From DATCYX01 sp037444705 (GTDB lineage Bacteria; Chloroflexota; Anaerolineae; Anaerolineales; UBA4823): a DNA stretch of 64,000 bases. The notes under the pieces are model-generated. The model was not told where the DNA came from and did no database searches. It saw nothing but the letters and a program-made list of their open reading frames with translations. A program made the position numbers and the translations under genes. Position 1 is the first letter of the stretch, and each line of letters begins with the position of its first letter. This document shows, one piece after another, positions 41,482 through 50,233 of this stretch. The stretch covers positions 1-64,000 of the forward strand of contig JBBILY010000001.1 in NCBI GenBank assembly GCA_037444705.1, written 5' to 3'.

Positions 41482-43425
41482 TCATGGTCGAGACGTCAGG
41501 CTGGGCGTGGTCTTTCCTGAGAGCGTTCCCCCCGGCGTAGGGGTGAGGCTGGGCGTGGTCTTTCCTGAGAACGTTCCCCCCGCAGTAGGGGTGAGGCTGG
41601 GTGTTGGCCTAGGCGTCCGTGTGTCGGTGGGGGTAAGCGTCGGAGACGGCGTGGGTGTCATGGTTGAGGTGGGAGTCAAAGCCAGCAAAGCCACTTGCGC
41701 AGCCTGACGCCAGGCATTGGGCACACTTTGCGGCGACAAATCCAAAAGCGCCTGCCAGTCGCCGGCTGCCAGGCGAGGTTGTCGCCGCGCCTGGTTTATG
41801 GTAGCGCGCCAGTAATACACCGCTGCCTGTTGGCTTTCATCTTGTGCCAGTTTCTGACAACTATCAACCTGTGCCAGGGCATCATCCAGACGCCCAGCAG
41901 CCATGAGCGCTCGGCCCAGCCCAAGGTTGATGGAAAACGAGTTGGGCTCCAGGCGGCGGGCTGCCATCAGATCATTGACCGCTTTTTGCCCCTGGTCTTG
42001 GATCAGATAGAGCAGAGCCCGATACAGATAGGCTGAGGCCAGGCGCGGCTCCAGTTTCAAGGCTTGCTCGAAAGCCTGCTGTGCCTGTTCGGTAGCCTCA
42101 GGCGGTGGAGTTCGGGCAAAGTCCAGGTAAGCCTGCTGCTCGGTAGAGAAGAGAGCGTAAGCCTGACCCAGCGCCAACCATCCTTGGGGATCCTCGGGGG
42201 CGTATTGCACGTAAGTCTGTAAAACCTGGCTGGCGAGGGCAAATTCGCTATTCGCCAGAGCAGATACCCCCAGGGTGAGGTAGGCTGGTAATAATGTGCG
42301 GTCAGCCTCGTAAGCCTGGCGAGCCTGTTCCAGCGCCGTGGCATAGTTGCCTTGGAGCAGGCTGGCGCGCGCTCGATAAAGGGGTAGCAGTGCTGATTGG
42401 GGTAATAGGGTCTCGGCTATTTCCAAATCGGCCTGGGCTGCTGTCACATCTCCCCGCCTCAGGAGAAAAGCAGCGCGCTCAAGATAGGCTTCGCCCAGGT
42501 TGGGGTCATATTCGATGGCTTTAGCCAAATCCTGACTAACATCTGCCTGGGGGTCCAGGGCCAATTGCAGGCGCGCCTGCCCCAGATAGGCTGGGGCAAA
42601 AGCAGGGTTGAGCTCCAGGGCGGCGGCATAGGCTTCGAGCGCCGCGGCGTAATCGCCCATCTGACGCAGCACCTCGCCGAGGTAGTACTGCACATCGGCA
42701 GCATTGGGTTCGGCCTGGGCCGCGTTCTTGAAGTGGCGTAATGCGGTCTGCCAATCGCCGCGGGCAAAAGCGCGCTGAGCCAGGCGGTAGTCTTCACTGA
42801 TGGGGTGGGGAGTATTGACATAAAGCGGGGTGGGGGTGTAAGTGGCTTCCAGCAACGCCCAGAGGGGGGCTAGTGTGCGGGGCAGTGGGGTCGGGGTGCT
42901 TTGCTGTGGACGGGGTGTGCGCACGAAGGTGGGGGTGTTGGTAAACGTCGGGGGTGGGCCAGGAGTTCTGGTTGGGCGAGCAGCCGCCTGGTGTGATCTG
43001 CCTCCCACCCCCAGGATGCCCGCCAGGAGCAGCGCCAGAAGCAGCGCGCCTGCGCCGAAAACCGCAATCAGGCGAAAGAAAGAACCCCCTCCCAGTGGCC
43101 TGGCAACGACGGATGGCTCTTGCAGGGTTTCCACCTGCCAGGGACGGCGCACCAGCGGCGAGGCGTTTCCCTGGACCTCGCTTCTCATCAAGCCCAGGAA
43201 AATCAGCCCTCGGCGCGCCGCCTCATTCTGAGGCTCCAGGCGTAGGGCAGTTTGCAGGCAATAGGCCCGTTCTTTGTCGGTGTCCACAGCGGCGCTCATC
43301 CACAGCCAGTAGTGCGGGTTAGATTGGTCGGCCCGCAACAGGCGGGTGAGCAGGTCGCGCGCTCGCCCCTTTTTCCCCTGGCGAATAGCCTGTATGGCTT
43401 CCTGAAGCATGATATCTTCGGGCAT
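41482..43425 (-). CDS. TPR-repeat membrane protein
   Basis: 647 residues. A short N-terminal TPR-like helical pair (about 1-75), a membrane helix (about 118-142), a Thr/Pro linker (about 150-215), then a long array of tetratricopeptide repeats (about 225-580; e.g. ADVQYYLGEVLRQMGDYAAALEAYAAALELNPAFAPAYLGQARLQLA), and a Thr/Pro-rich C-terminal tail (TPTPSPTLTPTDTRTPRP) ending in a 16-residue repeat. TPR arrays mediate protein contacts; partners are unknown. Chloroflexota commonly carry such proteins. Confidence 0.85.
   Translation of the reverse strand: MPEDIMLQEAIQAIRQGKKGRARDLLTRLLRADQSNPHYWLWMSAAVDTDKERAYCLQTALRLEPQNEAARRGLIFLGLMRSEVQGNASPLVRRPWQVETLQEPSVVARPLGGGSFFRLIAVFGAGALLLALLLAGILGVGGRSHQAAARPTRTPGPPPTFTNTPTFVRTPRPQQSTPTPLPRTLAPLWALLEATYTPTPLYVNTPHPISEDYRLAQRAFARGDWQTALRHFKNAAQAEPNAADVQYYLGEVLRQMGDYAAALEAYAAALELNPAFAPAYLGQARLQLALDPQADVSQDLAKAIEYDPNLGEAYLERAAFLLRRGDVTAAQADLEIAETLLPQSALLPLYRARASLLQGNYATALEQARQAYEADRTLLPAYLTLGVSALANSEFALASQVLQTYVQYAPEDPQGWLALGQAYALFSTEQQAYLDFARTPPPEATEQAQQAFEQALKLEPRLASAYLYRALLYLIQDQGQKAVNDLMAARRLEPNSFSINLGLGRALMAAGRLDDALAQVDSCQKLAQDESQQAAVYYWRATINQARRQPRLAAGDWQALLDLSPQSVPNAWRQAAQVALLALTPTSTMTPTPSPTLTPTDTRTPRPTPSLTPTAGGTFSGKTTPSLTPTPGGTLSGKTTPSLTSRP
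41499..41594 (-). repeat. 48-bp tandem repeat coding for a 16-residue repeat
   Basis: Two adjacent 48-bp units (41499-41546 and 41547-41594) differ at only a few bases and encode TPTPGGTLSGKTTPSL-like repeats, with a partial third unit following. They form the C-terminal end of the TPR protein. Copy number may vary between strains. Confidence 0.9.
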
Positions 43426-43543
43426 GCCTGTTCCTTAATGTGAGTTTAGCATAGCCTCGCCCACCAGACAAGGACTGGAGGGGTCACAAGCGGCCATAAA
43501 ACACTCACAAGTTTGAAAGGAACGGGCTTTGGTAGGTAAAGTG

Positions 43544-45568
43544 TTAGGTATGAGCCGTGCGCCCATTACACAAGCGCTGCAAATCCCCTAGCGCTGCCTC
43601 GTCGGCGATGACGGTGAGCACGTCTCCGGCCTGTAAGCGGGTGTTTCCGTGAGGCACGATCACCTGCTGCCTGCGGCGCACGGTGACAATGATGGCATTG
43701 CGCGGCCAGGCGGTCTGACTGATCAGGCGTCCGCTGCAAGGGGCTCCGGCCTCTACGACTACCTCATGAACATTGACTCCGCTTATTGCCCCCAGGCGCA
43801 CTTGTTGGGCGCGGTGGCGCAGGACAGCGCGGCGCACCAATGCGGCATCATAGGCGCGGATCAAATCTGTGCGTCGCAAGAGGCCTACCATTTGGCGTGG
43901 ATTCTGGCGGCTGACAACCGGCAGGCGGCCGATATCGCGCACACTCATACAGCGCAGGGCAGCGCCGATCGTCTCATCCGGATAGGTGACCACCAACTGG
44001 CGAGTGCATACCTGGCTTACAGGGGTGTGGGGGTCCATCCCTTCCGACTGAGCGCGCTCCAGGTCTTGCACGGTGAGCATACCCACCAGGTTTCCCTGGG
44101 CATTGACGACAGGTAAACCGTGCAGGCGCAATTGCATAAATTTTTCTGCCGCCTCTTCTAAGGTGACATCCTCATTCAGGACCGGAGGGGAAGTTTGCAT
44201 CACTTCACCCACGCTGATAGTTTCAAGCACCTCGATGTCGCGCCCATGCTGGATGTGGATACCCTTACGCGCCAGTGCCAGGGTATAGATGGAGTGACGT
44301 TGCAACCAGCGAGAGAGCGAAAGGCTGACCACGACGGCGAACATCAGGGGCAAGAGGATATGATAATCGTTGGTCATCTCGAACAGGAGCAAGATAGCCA
44401 TCAGCGGGGCATGAACTGTGGCGGCCAGCATAGCCGCCATGCCCACCATGGCGTAGGAGGCGCTGATCAATCCCATCCCGGGTAACAGGCGTTGCATCAA
44501 TCCGCCATAAGCGGCGCCCAGCATGGCGCCTACAAACAACGCCGGGGCAAAGACACCGCCCAAAAAGCCACCACCGATGCTCAGCGGCGTGAGGATCAAC
44601 TTGGCGAACAATAGAGCCAGGAGCAATCCCAGGCCAAAAGGTGCGTTGTTAAGCACACCTTCGATGCTTTTATAGCCGACGCCGAGCGCTTGAGGCAAGC
44701 CCAACCCCACCACGCCGACGAGTAGCCCGGCCAAGGCGGGCTTGAGCCAGCGAGGGAAAGGCAAGGCATGGAACAGGTCCTGGGCAGCATAGGTCAGGTG
44801 AATATACACCGTGGCTAGCGGTCCGGCCAGCAAGCCCAGGCCAAAGTAGATGGGCAGTTCCCAGGGCGATTTCATGCTATAGGCAGGGACTGCAAAGGCG
44901 GGTTGGGCACCGGCGATAGATTGGGTGAGCATTGAAGAAGCCACGGCGGCAATCACCACTGTGCTGATAGCGCTGGCGCTGATCTCGCCCAGGATGATCT
45001 CGATGGCGAAGAAAATCCCTGCCAGGGGAGCGTTGAAAGCAGCGGCAATACCGGCTGCCGCGCCGGCGGCGGCTAAGGCGCGCATGCGCTCGTCGGAGAG
45101 ATGGAATACCTGGCCAAACATGGAACCCAGATTGGCACCTAGTTGCACAGAGGGGTCTTCCGGGCCCACGGAAGCCCCACTGCCAATCGAAATGGCTGCG
45201 CCAACGAGTTTGGCTGGCATGCGCCAATAGCGTAGCCGTCCACCGGCCAGGGCAACCGCCTCGATAACCCCTGCTACACCGTGGTGCCTTTCTACCCCCA
45301 CAAACCAGTGCAAGATCAGCCCAACCACCAGCCCGCCTAAAAACGGCAGGAGTGCGATGCTCCAGGTCCCCAGGGGAGCCAGGGCGGGGGCCAGCCTGGT
45401 CAGGGCAATGGCCTGTACCAGATCAATCAGGCGTTTGAAGAGCCAGATGCCGCCAGCGGTCACAAGGCCTATCAAAGAAGCGGTAACGCCTAACAGGGCC
45501 GTTTCAGGAGGTTGCCAGCGGTCTAGCCACTGGGCTATGGATTTGAAAAGATGGATTCGCAATGTCAT
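43544..45568 (-). CDS. ClC-type chloride channel/transporter with CBS and TrkA-C domains
   Basis: About 674 residues from the ATG at 45568. ClC core with the selectivity-filter segment GSGASVGPEDPSVQLG (gating Glu retained; the following Gly of the usual GREGP is Asp here) and GGGFLGGVFAPALFVGAMLGAAYG. Two CBS domains follow (about 450-570; VGEVMQTSPPVLNEDVTLEEAA and QVCTRQLVVTYPDETIG), then a TrkA-C type domain (NAIIVTVRRRQQVIVPHGNTRLQAGDVLTVIA). Such proteins exchange or conduct chloride or fluoride; direction is unknown. No ribosome site is clear; the upstream frame can extend 26 more codons, so the exact start is uncertain. Confidence 0.9.
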   Translation of the reverse strand: MTLRIHLFKSIAQWLDRWQPPETALLGVTASLIGLVTAGGIWLFKRLIDLVQAIALTRLAPALAPLGTWSIALLPFLGGLVVGLILHWFVGVERHHGVAGVIEAVALAGGRLRYWRMPAKLVGAAISIGSGASVGPEDPSVQLGANLGSMFGQVFHLSDERMRALAAAGAAAGIAAAFNAPLAGIFFAIEIILGEISASAISTVVIAAVASSMLTQSIAGAQPAFAVPAYSMKSPWELPIYFGLGLLAGPLATVYIHLTYAAQDLFHALPFPRWLKPALAGLLVGVVGLGLPQALGVGYKSIEGVLNNAPFGLGLLLALLFAKLILTPLSIGGGFLGGVFAPALFVGAMLGAAYGGLMQRLLPGMGLISASYAMVGMAAMLAATVHAPLMAILLLFEMTNDYHILLPLMFAVVVSLSLSRWLQRHSIYTLALARKGIHIQHGRDIEVLETISVGEVMQTSPPVLNEDVTLEEAAEKFMQLRLHGLPVVNAQGNLVGMLTVQDLERAQSEGMDPHTPVSQVCTRQLVVTYPDETIGAALRCMSVRDIGRLPVVSRQNPRQMVGLLRRTDLIRAYDAALVRRAVLRHRAQQVRLGAISGVNVHEVVVEAGAPCSGRLISQTAWPRNAIIVTVRRRQQVIVPHGNTRLQAGDVLTVIADEAALGDLQRLCNGRTAHT

Positions 45569-45702
45569 AAGGGACAAGCAAAGTATATCACTATTGATGG
45601 AGACCCACAGCCAGCACATGAAAAAAACAGCAGAGTTTAAATGCAAACCCTCCGGTAGAGCGAATCCGCCTTTACCGTGCTCATCGTAAGTTCCACAATC
45701 CG

Positions 45703-46095
45703 TTATCTCTCGTCAGGTATGCGGAAGTGGATGGTGCGCTGGTCTACCACGATCCTATCCGGCGGAGTAGGGGCAGCCTCCGCCGAGGGCTGGCTCTCTG
45801 GCTCATAAAAAATAATAGCCGTCAGGGCGTATTCACCGCTAGCCTGAGGTGGCCGCAGGTGCATCGTAAACTCCATGCGCGGGACAATGGTTTCAATGAT
45901 GTTGATGCTGGCGACCTCGTCCCCTGCGGCGTTGATGATGGCTATCTCACCACTGGGACGTTTCTGAAAAGGGGTGATTTCGAGGAACACGCGCACCCGT
46001 TGTCCATCAGGCCAGGGTTCAGCGCGCAGGTCTTTAATGCGCACCTCTGCTGGAGGCAGGGGGATGGCAGAAGGCTCTTGAAAGAAGAGATCCAT
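45703..46095 (-). CDS. Small protein of unknown function, downstream of degV
   Basis: 130 residues, no signal peptide or membrane helix. It appears to be a single beta-rich domain (VFLEITPFQKRPSGEIAIINAAGDEVASINIIETIVPRMEFTMHL and a C-terminal DRIVVDQRTIHFRIPDER). No family is recognised. It begins 7 bases after the degV stop in the same direction, so it is co-transcribed; a functional link is only positional. Confidence 0.72.
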   Translation of the reverse strand: MDLFFQEPSAIPLPPAEVRIKDLRAEPWPDGQRVRVFLEITPFQKRPSGEIAIINAAGDEVASINIIETIVPRMEFTMHLRPPQASGEYALTAIIFYEPESQPSAEAAPTPPDRIVVDQRTIHFRIPDER

Positions 46096-46102
46096 TTGGA
46101 GA

Positions 46103-46951
46103 TTACATCCCCGCTATATAGGCCAGACCTACCGTACCTGGGCCGGCATGGGTGCCTACCACTGGGCTGACCTCCGAGAAGATGCTTTCCATGGGGTTGA
46201 AACGTTGATTGGCCATCTCCAGGATCAGACGGGCGTCGTCAGGGGCATTGGCATGGAGAGTGGCCAGGCGCACAGGCTGCTTGCCGGCGATGCGCTCGCC
46301 CACCATCTCTACCACCCGCTGCAGGGACTTGCTGCGGGTGCGCACGCGTTCTACTGCCTCCACTTTCCCGCCGGTTACTTCCAGGATGGGCTTGATGTTC
46401 AGGGCTGTACCCAGAAAGCGCGTCCCTCCTCCAATACGTCCACCGCGGTGGAGAAACTCCAGCGTATCTACGGCGAAGATCACCCCCACATGCTGGCTGG
46501 CTTTCTCGGCTAAAGCCTTGCATTCGGCCAGGCTGGCGCCCTCCTGCGCCGCCCGCGCTGCCGCCAGCACCTGAAAACCCATTGCCATGGCTGTGGTTTT
46601 GGAGTCGACGATCTCGATCGGCGCTCCGGGGAGTAACTCGCGTGCCTGCACTGCCGAGTCAATGGTGCCAGAGAGCAGTTTAGAGATCAATATTGCCAGC
46701 ACCTCATAACCTTCATCCAGAAGTTGGCTGAAAATCTGTTGAAAAGAGGCAATGGACACCTGCGAAGTGGTGGGCATGGTGCTGGCTTTTTTCAAGCGGT
46801 TGTAGAACTCTTCGGGTTGAATGTCAATGCCATCGCGAAAGGTCTCATTACCCCAGACCAGGATTTGCGGAGCGACGGTGATGCGATAATGCTCCACCAG
46901 GTCTTTAGGTATATAGGCCGTACTATCGGTCACAATGGCTACTTTTGGCAT
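46103..46951 (-). CDS. DegV family protein (fatty-acid binding)
   Basis: 282 residues. Start KVAIVTDSTAYIPKDL, then TSQVSIASFQQIF and VVDSKTTAMAMGFQ, then RGGRIGGGTRFLGTALNIKPIL, which are diagnostic of DegV proteins. They bind a fatty acid in a buried site (FakB-type role in fatty-acid kinase systems is known for Firmicutes relatives). No fakA-like gene is visible here. The upstream 156 bases before the next gene contain no clear gene. Confidence 0.93.
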   Translation of the reverse strand: MPKVAIVTDSTAYIPKDLVEHYRITVAPQILVWGNETFRDGIDIQPEEFYNRLKKASTMPTTSQVSIASFQQIFSQLLDEGYEVLAILISKLLSGTIDSAVQARELLPGAPIEIVDSKTTAMAMGFQVLAAARAAQEGASLAECKALAEKASQHVGVIFAVDTLEFLHRGGRIGGGTRFLGTALNIKPILEVTGGKVEAVERVRTRSKSLQRVVEMVGERIAGKQPVRLATLHANAPDDARLILEMANQRFNPMESIFSEVSPVVGTHAGPGTVGLAYIAGM

Positions 46952-47107
46952 GGATCCTCCTATAGTGTTGAAGGGTTAAAAAAACCCATCTGTTGTAAAT
47001 GTTAACCCTGTTTCAGACCTTTGGTTACGAGGAGGGCCCTACATACAGGTTTACGGAAAGCATCCGGGGCTTTCCTGGACCATTTGCCAATGCGCTGGGG
47101 TTGAACC

Positions 47108-47866
47108 CTATGGAAATTGCGCTGCCCATGGACGCAGCAGGCGTGCCAGATCGTCGTTCAAGCCATCCTTCACTGGCGAATAGGCGCGATGCAGACTCTC
47201 CACCTTCAAAATAACCTCGGGCACGCTCAGGGGGCGGCCGGCCTCTTGCGAGGGGCGACGCACGAATAAGGCATGTTGCGTGCGATGACACAGGGCTGCC
47301 TGAATCTTCTGCTCCAGGGCAGGGGTGATATCCAGGATCAAATGTGCTGGGTCATCCTGGTTAGCCAGGCGCGGACGGGGATGTTCTGGGAAATTTGCCG
47401 CTACAGTGTAGAGGAGAGGTGCCTGTTCTCCCAGAGATTCCACTGCTAAACGCGCCGACTGATGAGTCAATATATGCGCTGGGTGGCCATATTCACCGTT
47501 AGAGCCATGGGTGATCACCACCTGTATCTCGAATTGACGGATGGTGGCTGCCACCTGCCCGGCCAGCAGAAGCAGATCTTGGGTGTAGGGGTACAATTGC
47601 CCCTCCTCACCGACGCGAGGGTCGGTGTAGCCTAAAAAGGTCAGGCTGCGCCCACCCAGGTTCTGCACAGCGCACACCAGTTCCGCCTCGCGCACCTGCC
47701 CCAGTTGCTCCACGCTGCATAAAGGCGGCTCACCCACTTCACCTCCCTCGCCGCGCGTGGCGCAGAGGTAGTGCACATTTATCCCGCGGCGCGCCAACAG
47801 GGCCAGGGTACCCCCGATCAGGATAGTCTCATCATCTGGATGGGCGAAGAAGGCCAGGACGTTCAT
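47108..47866 (-). CDS. PIG-L family deacetylase
   Basis: About 252 residues. Zinc motif FFAHPDDETILIGGTLALLARRG (AHPDDE) at the N-terminus and THGSNGEYGHPAHILTH in the middle are the metal-binding residues of PIG-L/LmbE N-acetylglucosaminyl-type deacetylases. Substrates include GlcNAc-phospholipid precursors or mycothiol/bacillithiol-type intermediates. The ATG at 47866 is the most likely start, though 47887 is also in frame. Divergent from the SPFH gene. Confidence 0.9.
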   Translation of the reverse strand: MNVLAFFAHPDDETILIGGTLALLARRGINVHYLCATRGEGGEVGEPPLCSVEQLGQVREAELVCAVQNLGGRSLTFLGYTDPRVGEEGQLYPYTQDLLLLAGQVAATIRQFEIQVVITHGSNGEYGHPAHILTHQSARLAVESLGEQAPLLYTVAANFPEHPRPRLANQDDPAHLILDITPALEQKIQAALCHRTQHALFVRRPSQEAGRPLSVPEVILKVESLHRAYSPVKDGLNDDLARLLRPWAAQFP

Positions 47867-47959
47867 CGGTGTTGAGCAACTCGGCATTTTTAGTGGGCGC
47901 TGGATAATGGCTTCTAGTATAATTCAATTCATCCATCACCTCAATCGGGAGGCTCATCC

Positions 47960-49012
47960 ATGAATCTCGCCAGCCTTGTCCAGGTCGTTGCCAGCGCTGC
48001 CTGGCTCTTGTTTTTAGGGCTAATCGTTGTTGGCATATTACGCGCCTCACGGCGTCAATCGGTCAAAGGTTTTGTCACCCTGATTCTGGCCAGCGCAGCC
48101 ATTGCGGTGATTTTGTCCCTGGTCAGCGCTGGCCTGGTCTTTATCCCACCTCAAGAACGGGGTGTGGTGATCACTGCTTTTGCTCCGGGCTACCGTGAAC
48201 AGGCGCTGGAGCCAGGTTTGCATTGGGTGATCCCTTTTGTGGAAAATGTGGTGACTTACCCGGTCTCTAAACAGACCTACACCATGTCCATTGCCGCTTC
48301 CGAGGGCCAGATCCAAGGTGATGACTCTATCGCTGCCCGCACGGCTGACGGTCAGGAGATTTTTATTGACGCTTCAGTGCTCTATGCCATTGACCCACAG
48401 CAGGTAGTCAAGGTGCATATCACCTGGCAGGATCGCTATACCAACGAATTGGTGCGCCCCATGGCGCGTGGCATTATCCGCGATGTGGTCTCGCAATACG
48501 GGGTTGAAGAAGTGGTCACCACCAAGCGCTTCGAGATGACCCAGAAAATCTCCGAGGCTATGGCTGCTAAACTGGCGGAAAACGGGCTGATGCTGGTGGA
48601 TTTCCTGCTGCGTAATATTACCTTCTCTCCCGAATACTCTGCCTCGGTCGAACAAAAACAAATCGCCGAGCAGCAAGCCCAACAGGCGAAGTTTGTGGTG
48701 GAACAGAAGAAACAAGAAGCCGAGCAGGCGCGGCAGGTTGCCCAGGGCCAGGCTGACGCCGCGGTCATCCGCGCAAAAGGTGAGGCTGACGCGCGCCTCA
48801 TCCAGGCGCAGGCCGAGGCCGAGGCTTTGTGCATGATCGCTGAAGCCTTGCGCGACAATCCCGACCTGTTGACCTATCAATACATCAATAAACTGGCGCC
48901 TGGTGTACAGGTCATGTTGGTGCCGAATAACACCCCTTACATTCTGCCCCTGCCTACGCCGGCCGCGGCGCTTCCAACCCCCGAACCCACGCCGCCAGCA
49001 ACTGCTCCGTGA
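47960..49012 (+). CDS. SPFH/band-7 (prohibitin-like) membrane protein
   Basis: 350 residues. Two hydrophobic segments at the start (about 8-28 and 37-60), a band-7 domain (about 60-215; FIPPQERGVVITAFAPGYREQALEPGLHWVIPFVENV) and a long coiled-coil region rich in Glu/Gln/Ala (about 215-290), then a Pro/Thr tail. Such proteins form membrane microdomain scaffolds. A TATAAT hexamer lies at 47918-47923 before the gene. Directly upstream of selD, with a 54-base gap. Confidence 0.9.
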   Translation: MNLASLVQVVASAAWLLFLGLIVVGILRASRRQSVKGFVTLILASAAIAVILSLVSAGLVFIPPQERGVVITAFAPGYREQALEPGLHWVIPFVENVVTYPVSKQTYTMSIAASEGQIQGDDSIAARTADGQEIFIDASVLYAIDPQQVVKVHITWQDRYTNELVRPMARGIIRDVVSQYGVEEVVTTKRFEMTQKISEAMAAKLAENGLMLVDFLLRNITFSPEYSASVEQKQIAEQQAQQAKFVVEQKKQEAEQARQVAQGQADAAVIRAKGEADARLIQAQAEAEALCMIAEALRDNPDLLTYQYINKLAPGVQVMLVPNNTPYILPLPTPAAALPTPEPTPPATAP

Positions 49013-49066
49013 GCAATGTTAGAAGGTTGATACCTTTGAATATAGGAATATTTGTCGAGGTTTTAT

Positions 49067-50131
49067 ATGAGTCACTTCACGCCTTCAGGACGCCAAATAC
49101 GCCTGACCAGCCTTTCCAGTTGTGCGGGTTGAGCGTCGAAGTTAAGCGCAGAGACGCTGGCGCACGTGTTGCGCCCCATCCAAAACCTGTTTGACCCGGC
49201 TCAATTCCCTGACCTGCTGGTAGGCCTCTCCAGCCCAGACGATGCTGCCGTCTGGCGCCTCGGGGATGAACGCGCCTTGGTGGCGACGGTGGATTTCTTC
49301 ACGCCCGTGGTGGACGACCCTTATGACTTTGGTGCTATCGCTGCCGCCAATGCCCTCTCCGACGTTTATGCCATGGGCGGGCAACCGTTCCTGGCGCTAA
49401 ACGTGGCTGCCCTACCTCCCGACCTGTCGGTGGAGGTGCTGAGCGAAATTCTGCGCGGCGGCGCTGAAAAGGCGCGCGAGGCAGGTGTAGTCATCGCCGG
49501 TGGGCATACAGTCCAGGATAAAGAGCCTAAATATGGCCTGATCGTGCTGGGTTTTGTCCATCCGGATCATATGATCACCAAGGCGGGGGCACAGGTGGGG
49601 GATGTGCTTTTACTCAGTAAACCCCTGGGCTTTGGCACTACGACGACAGCCCTCAAGCGCGACCTGGCGGACCCCAGTGATGTGGCCGAAGTGGTGGGGT
49701 GGATGAAGCGCTTAAATCGCAGCGCTGCGGAACTGGCCGTAGAAGCAGGCCTGCGTGGCGGCACCGATGTCACCGGTTTCAGCCTGTTGGGGCATGCCTG
49801 GGAGATGGCTGAGGCTTCCGGCGTGGGCATGCGCTTCCGCTTTAGCCAGGTGCCCTTCACTCGCGGCGCCCAGCGCTACGCCCAGGAATGGATTTTTCCG
49901 GGTGGTTCTGCCGATAATCGCCTGTTCTTTGGTAAGCATGTACGCTTCGACCCCGAAATTGACGAGGCCTCACAGATGCTGCTCTTCGATGCCCAAACCA
50001 GCGGCGGGCTGTTGCTGGCTGTACCCAGGGAGAAACTGGGCACTCTACTGGAACGGGCTGCCCAACGCGGACTGATGCTGTGGGAGGTGGGTGAGGTGAT
50101 CGCCGGCAATTGGATTGAGGTTGTGCCCTGA
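49067..50131 (+). CDS. selD: Selenide, water dikinase (selenoprotein; TGA at codon 22)
   Basis: 354 residues when TGA 49130-49132 is read as selenocysteine. Makes selenophosphate from selenide and ATP, the selenium donor for Sec-tRNA. Reading from the ATG at 49067 (GAGG upstream) gives IRLTSLSSCAGU22ASKLSAETLAHVLRPI, where the Sec occupies the catalytic Cys/Sec position before the conserved Lys, followed without interruption by the standard SelD body (SSPDDAAVW, TVDFFTPVVDDPYDFG, ANALSDVYAMGG, IAGGHTVQDKEPKYG, GTDVTGFSLLGHA, DAQTSGGLLLAV). A non-Sec reading would start at an internal TTG at 49166 and lose the catalytic residue. A candidate SECIS follows the TGA. Confidence 0.95.
49132..49175 (+). 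promoter_or_regulatory. Candidate bacterial SECIS element in selD
   Basis: Just after the TGA, AGCGTC (49132-49137) pairs with GACGCT (49153-49158), and GGCGCA (49159-49164) pairs perfectly with TGCGCC (49170-49175) around the loop CGTGT, with a G in the second loop position. The upper hairpin's loop is about 33 bases from the TGA, near the far end of the range for bacterial SECIS elements. Two alternative helices make the exact fold uncertain. Confidence 0.6.
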
Positions 50132-50233
50132 GGCTCGAAGGGGCTGGGGCTGCAAGGATGAACACCTGCGTGGGGAAGAGGTTGCGTTAATCCCTTGGGT
50201 GAACCCCTGAGGCGAAACTGGTGTGTAAAGACG

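Noticed and set aside
49166..50131. selD starting at the internal TTG
   Set aside because: It would remove the catalytic residue and the conserved N-terminus, which are both present in frame upstream across a TGA.
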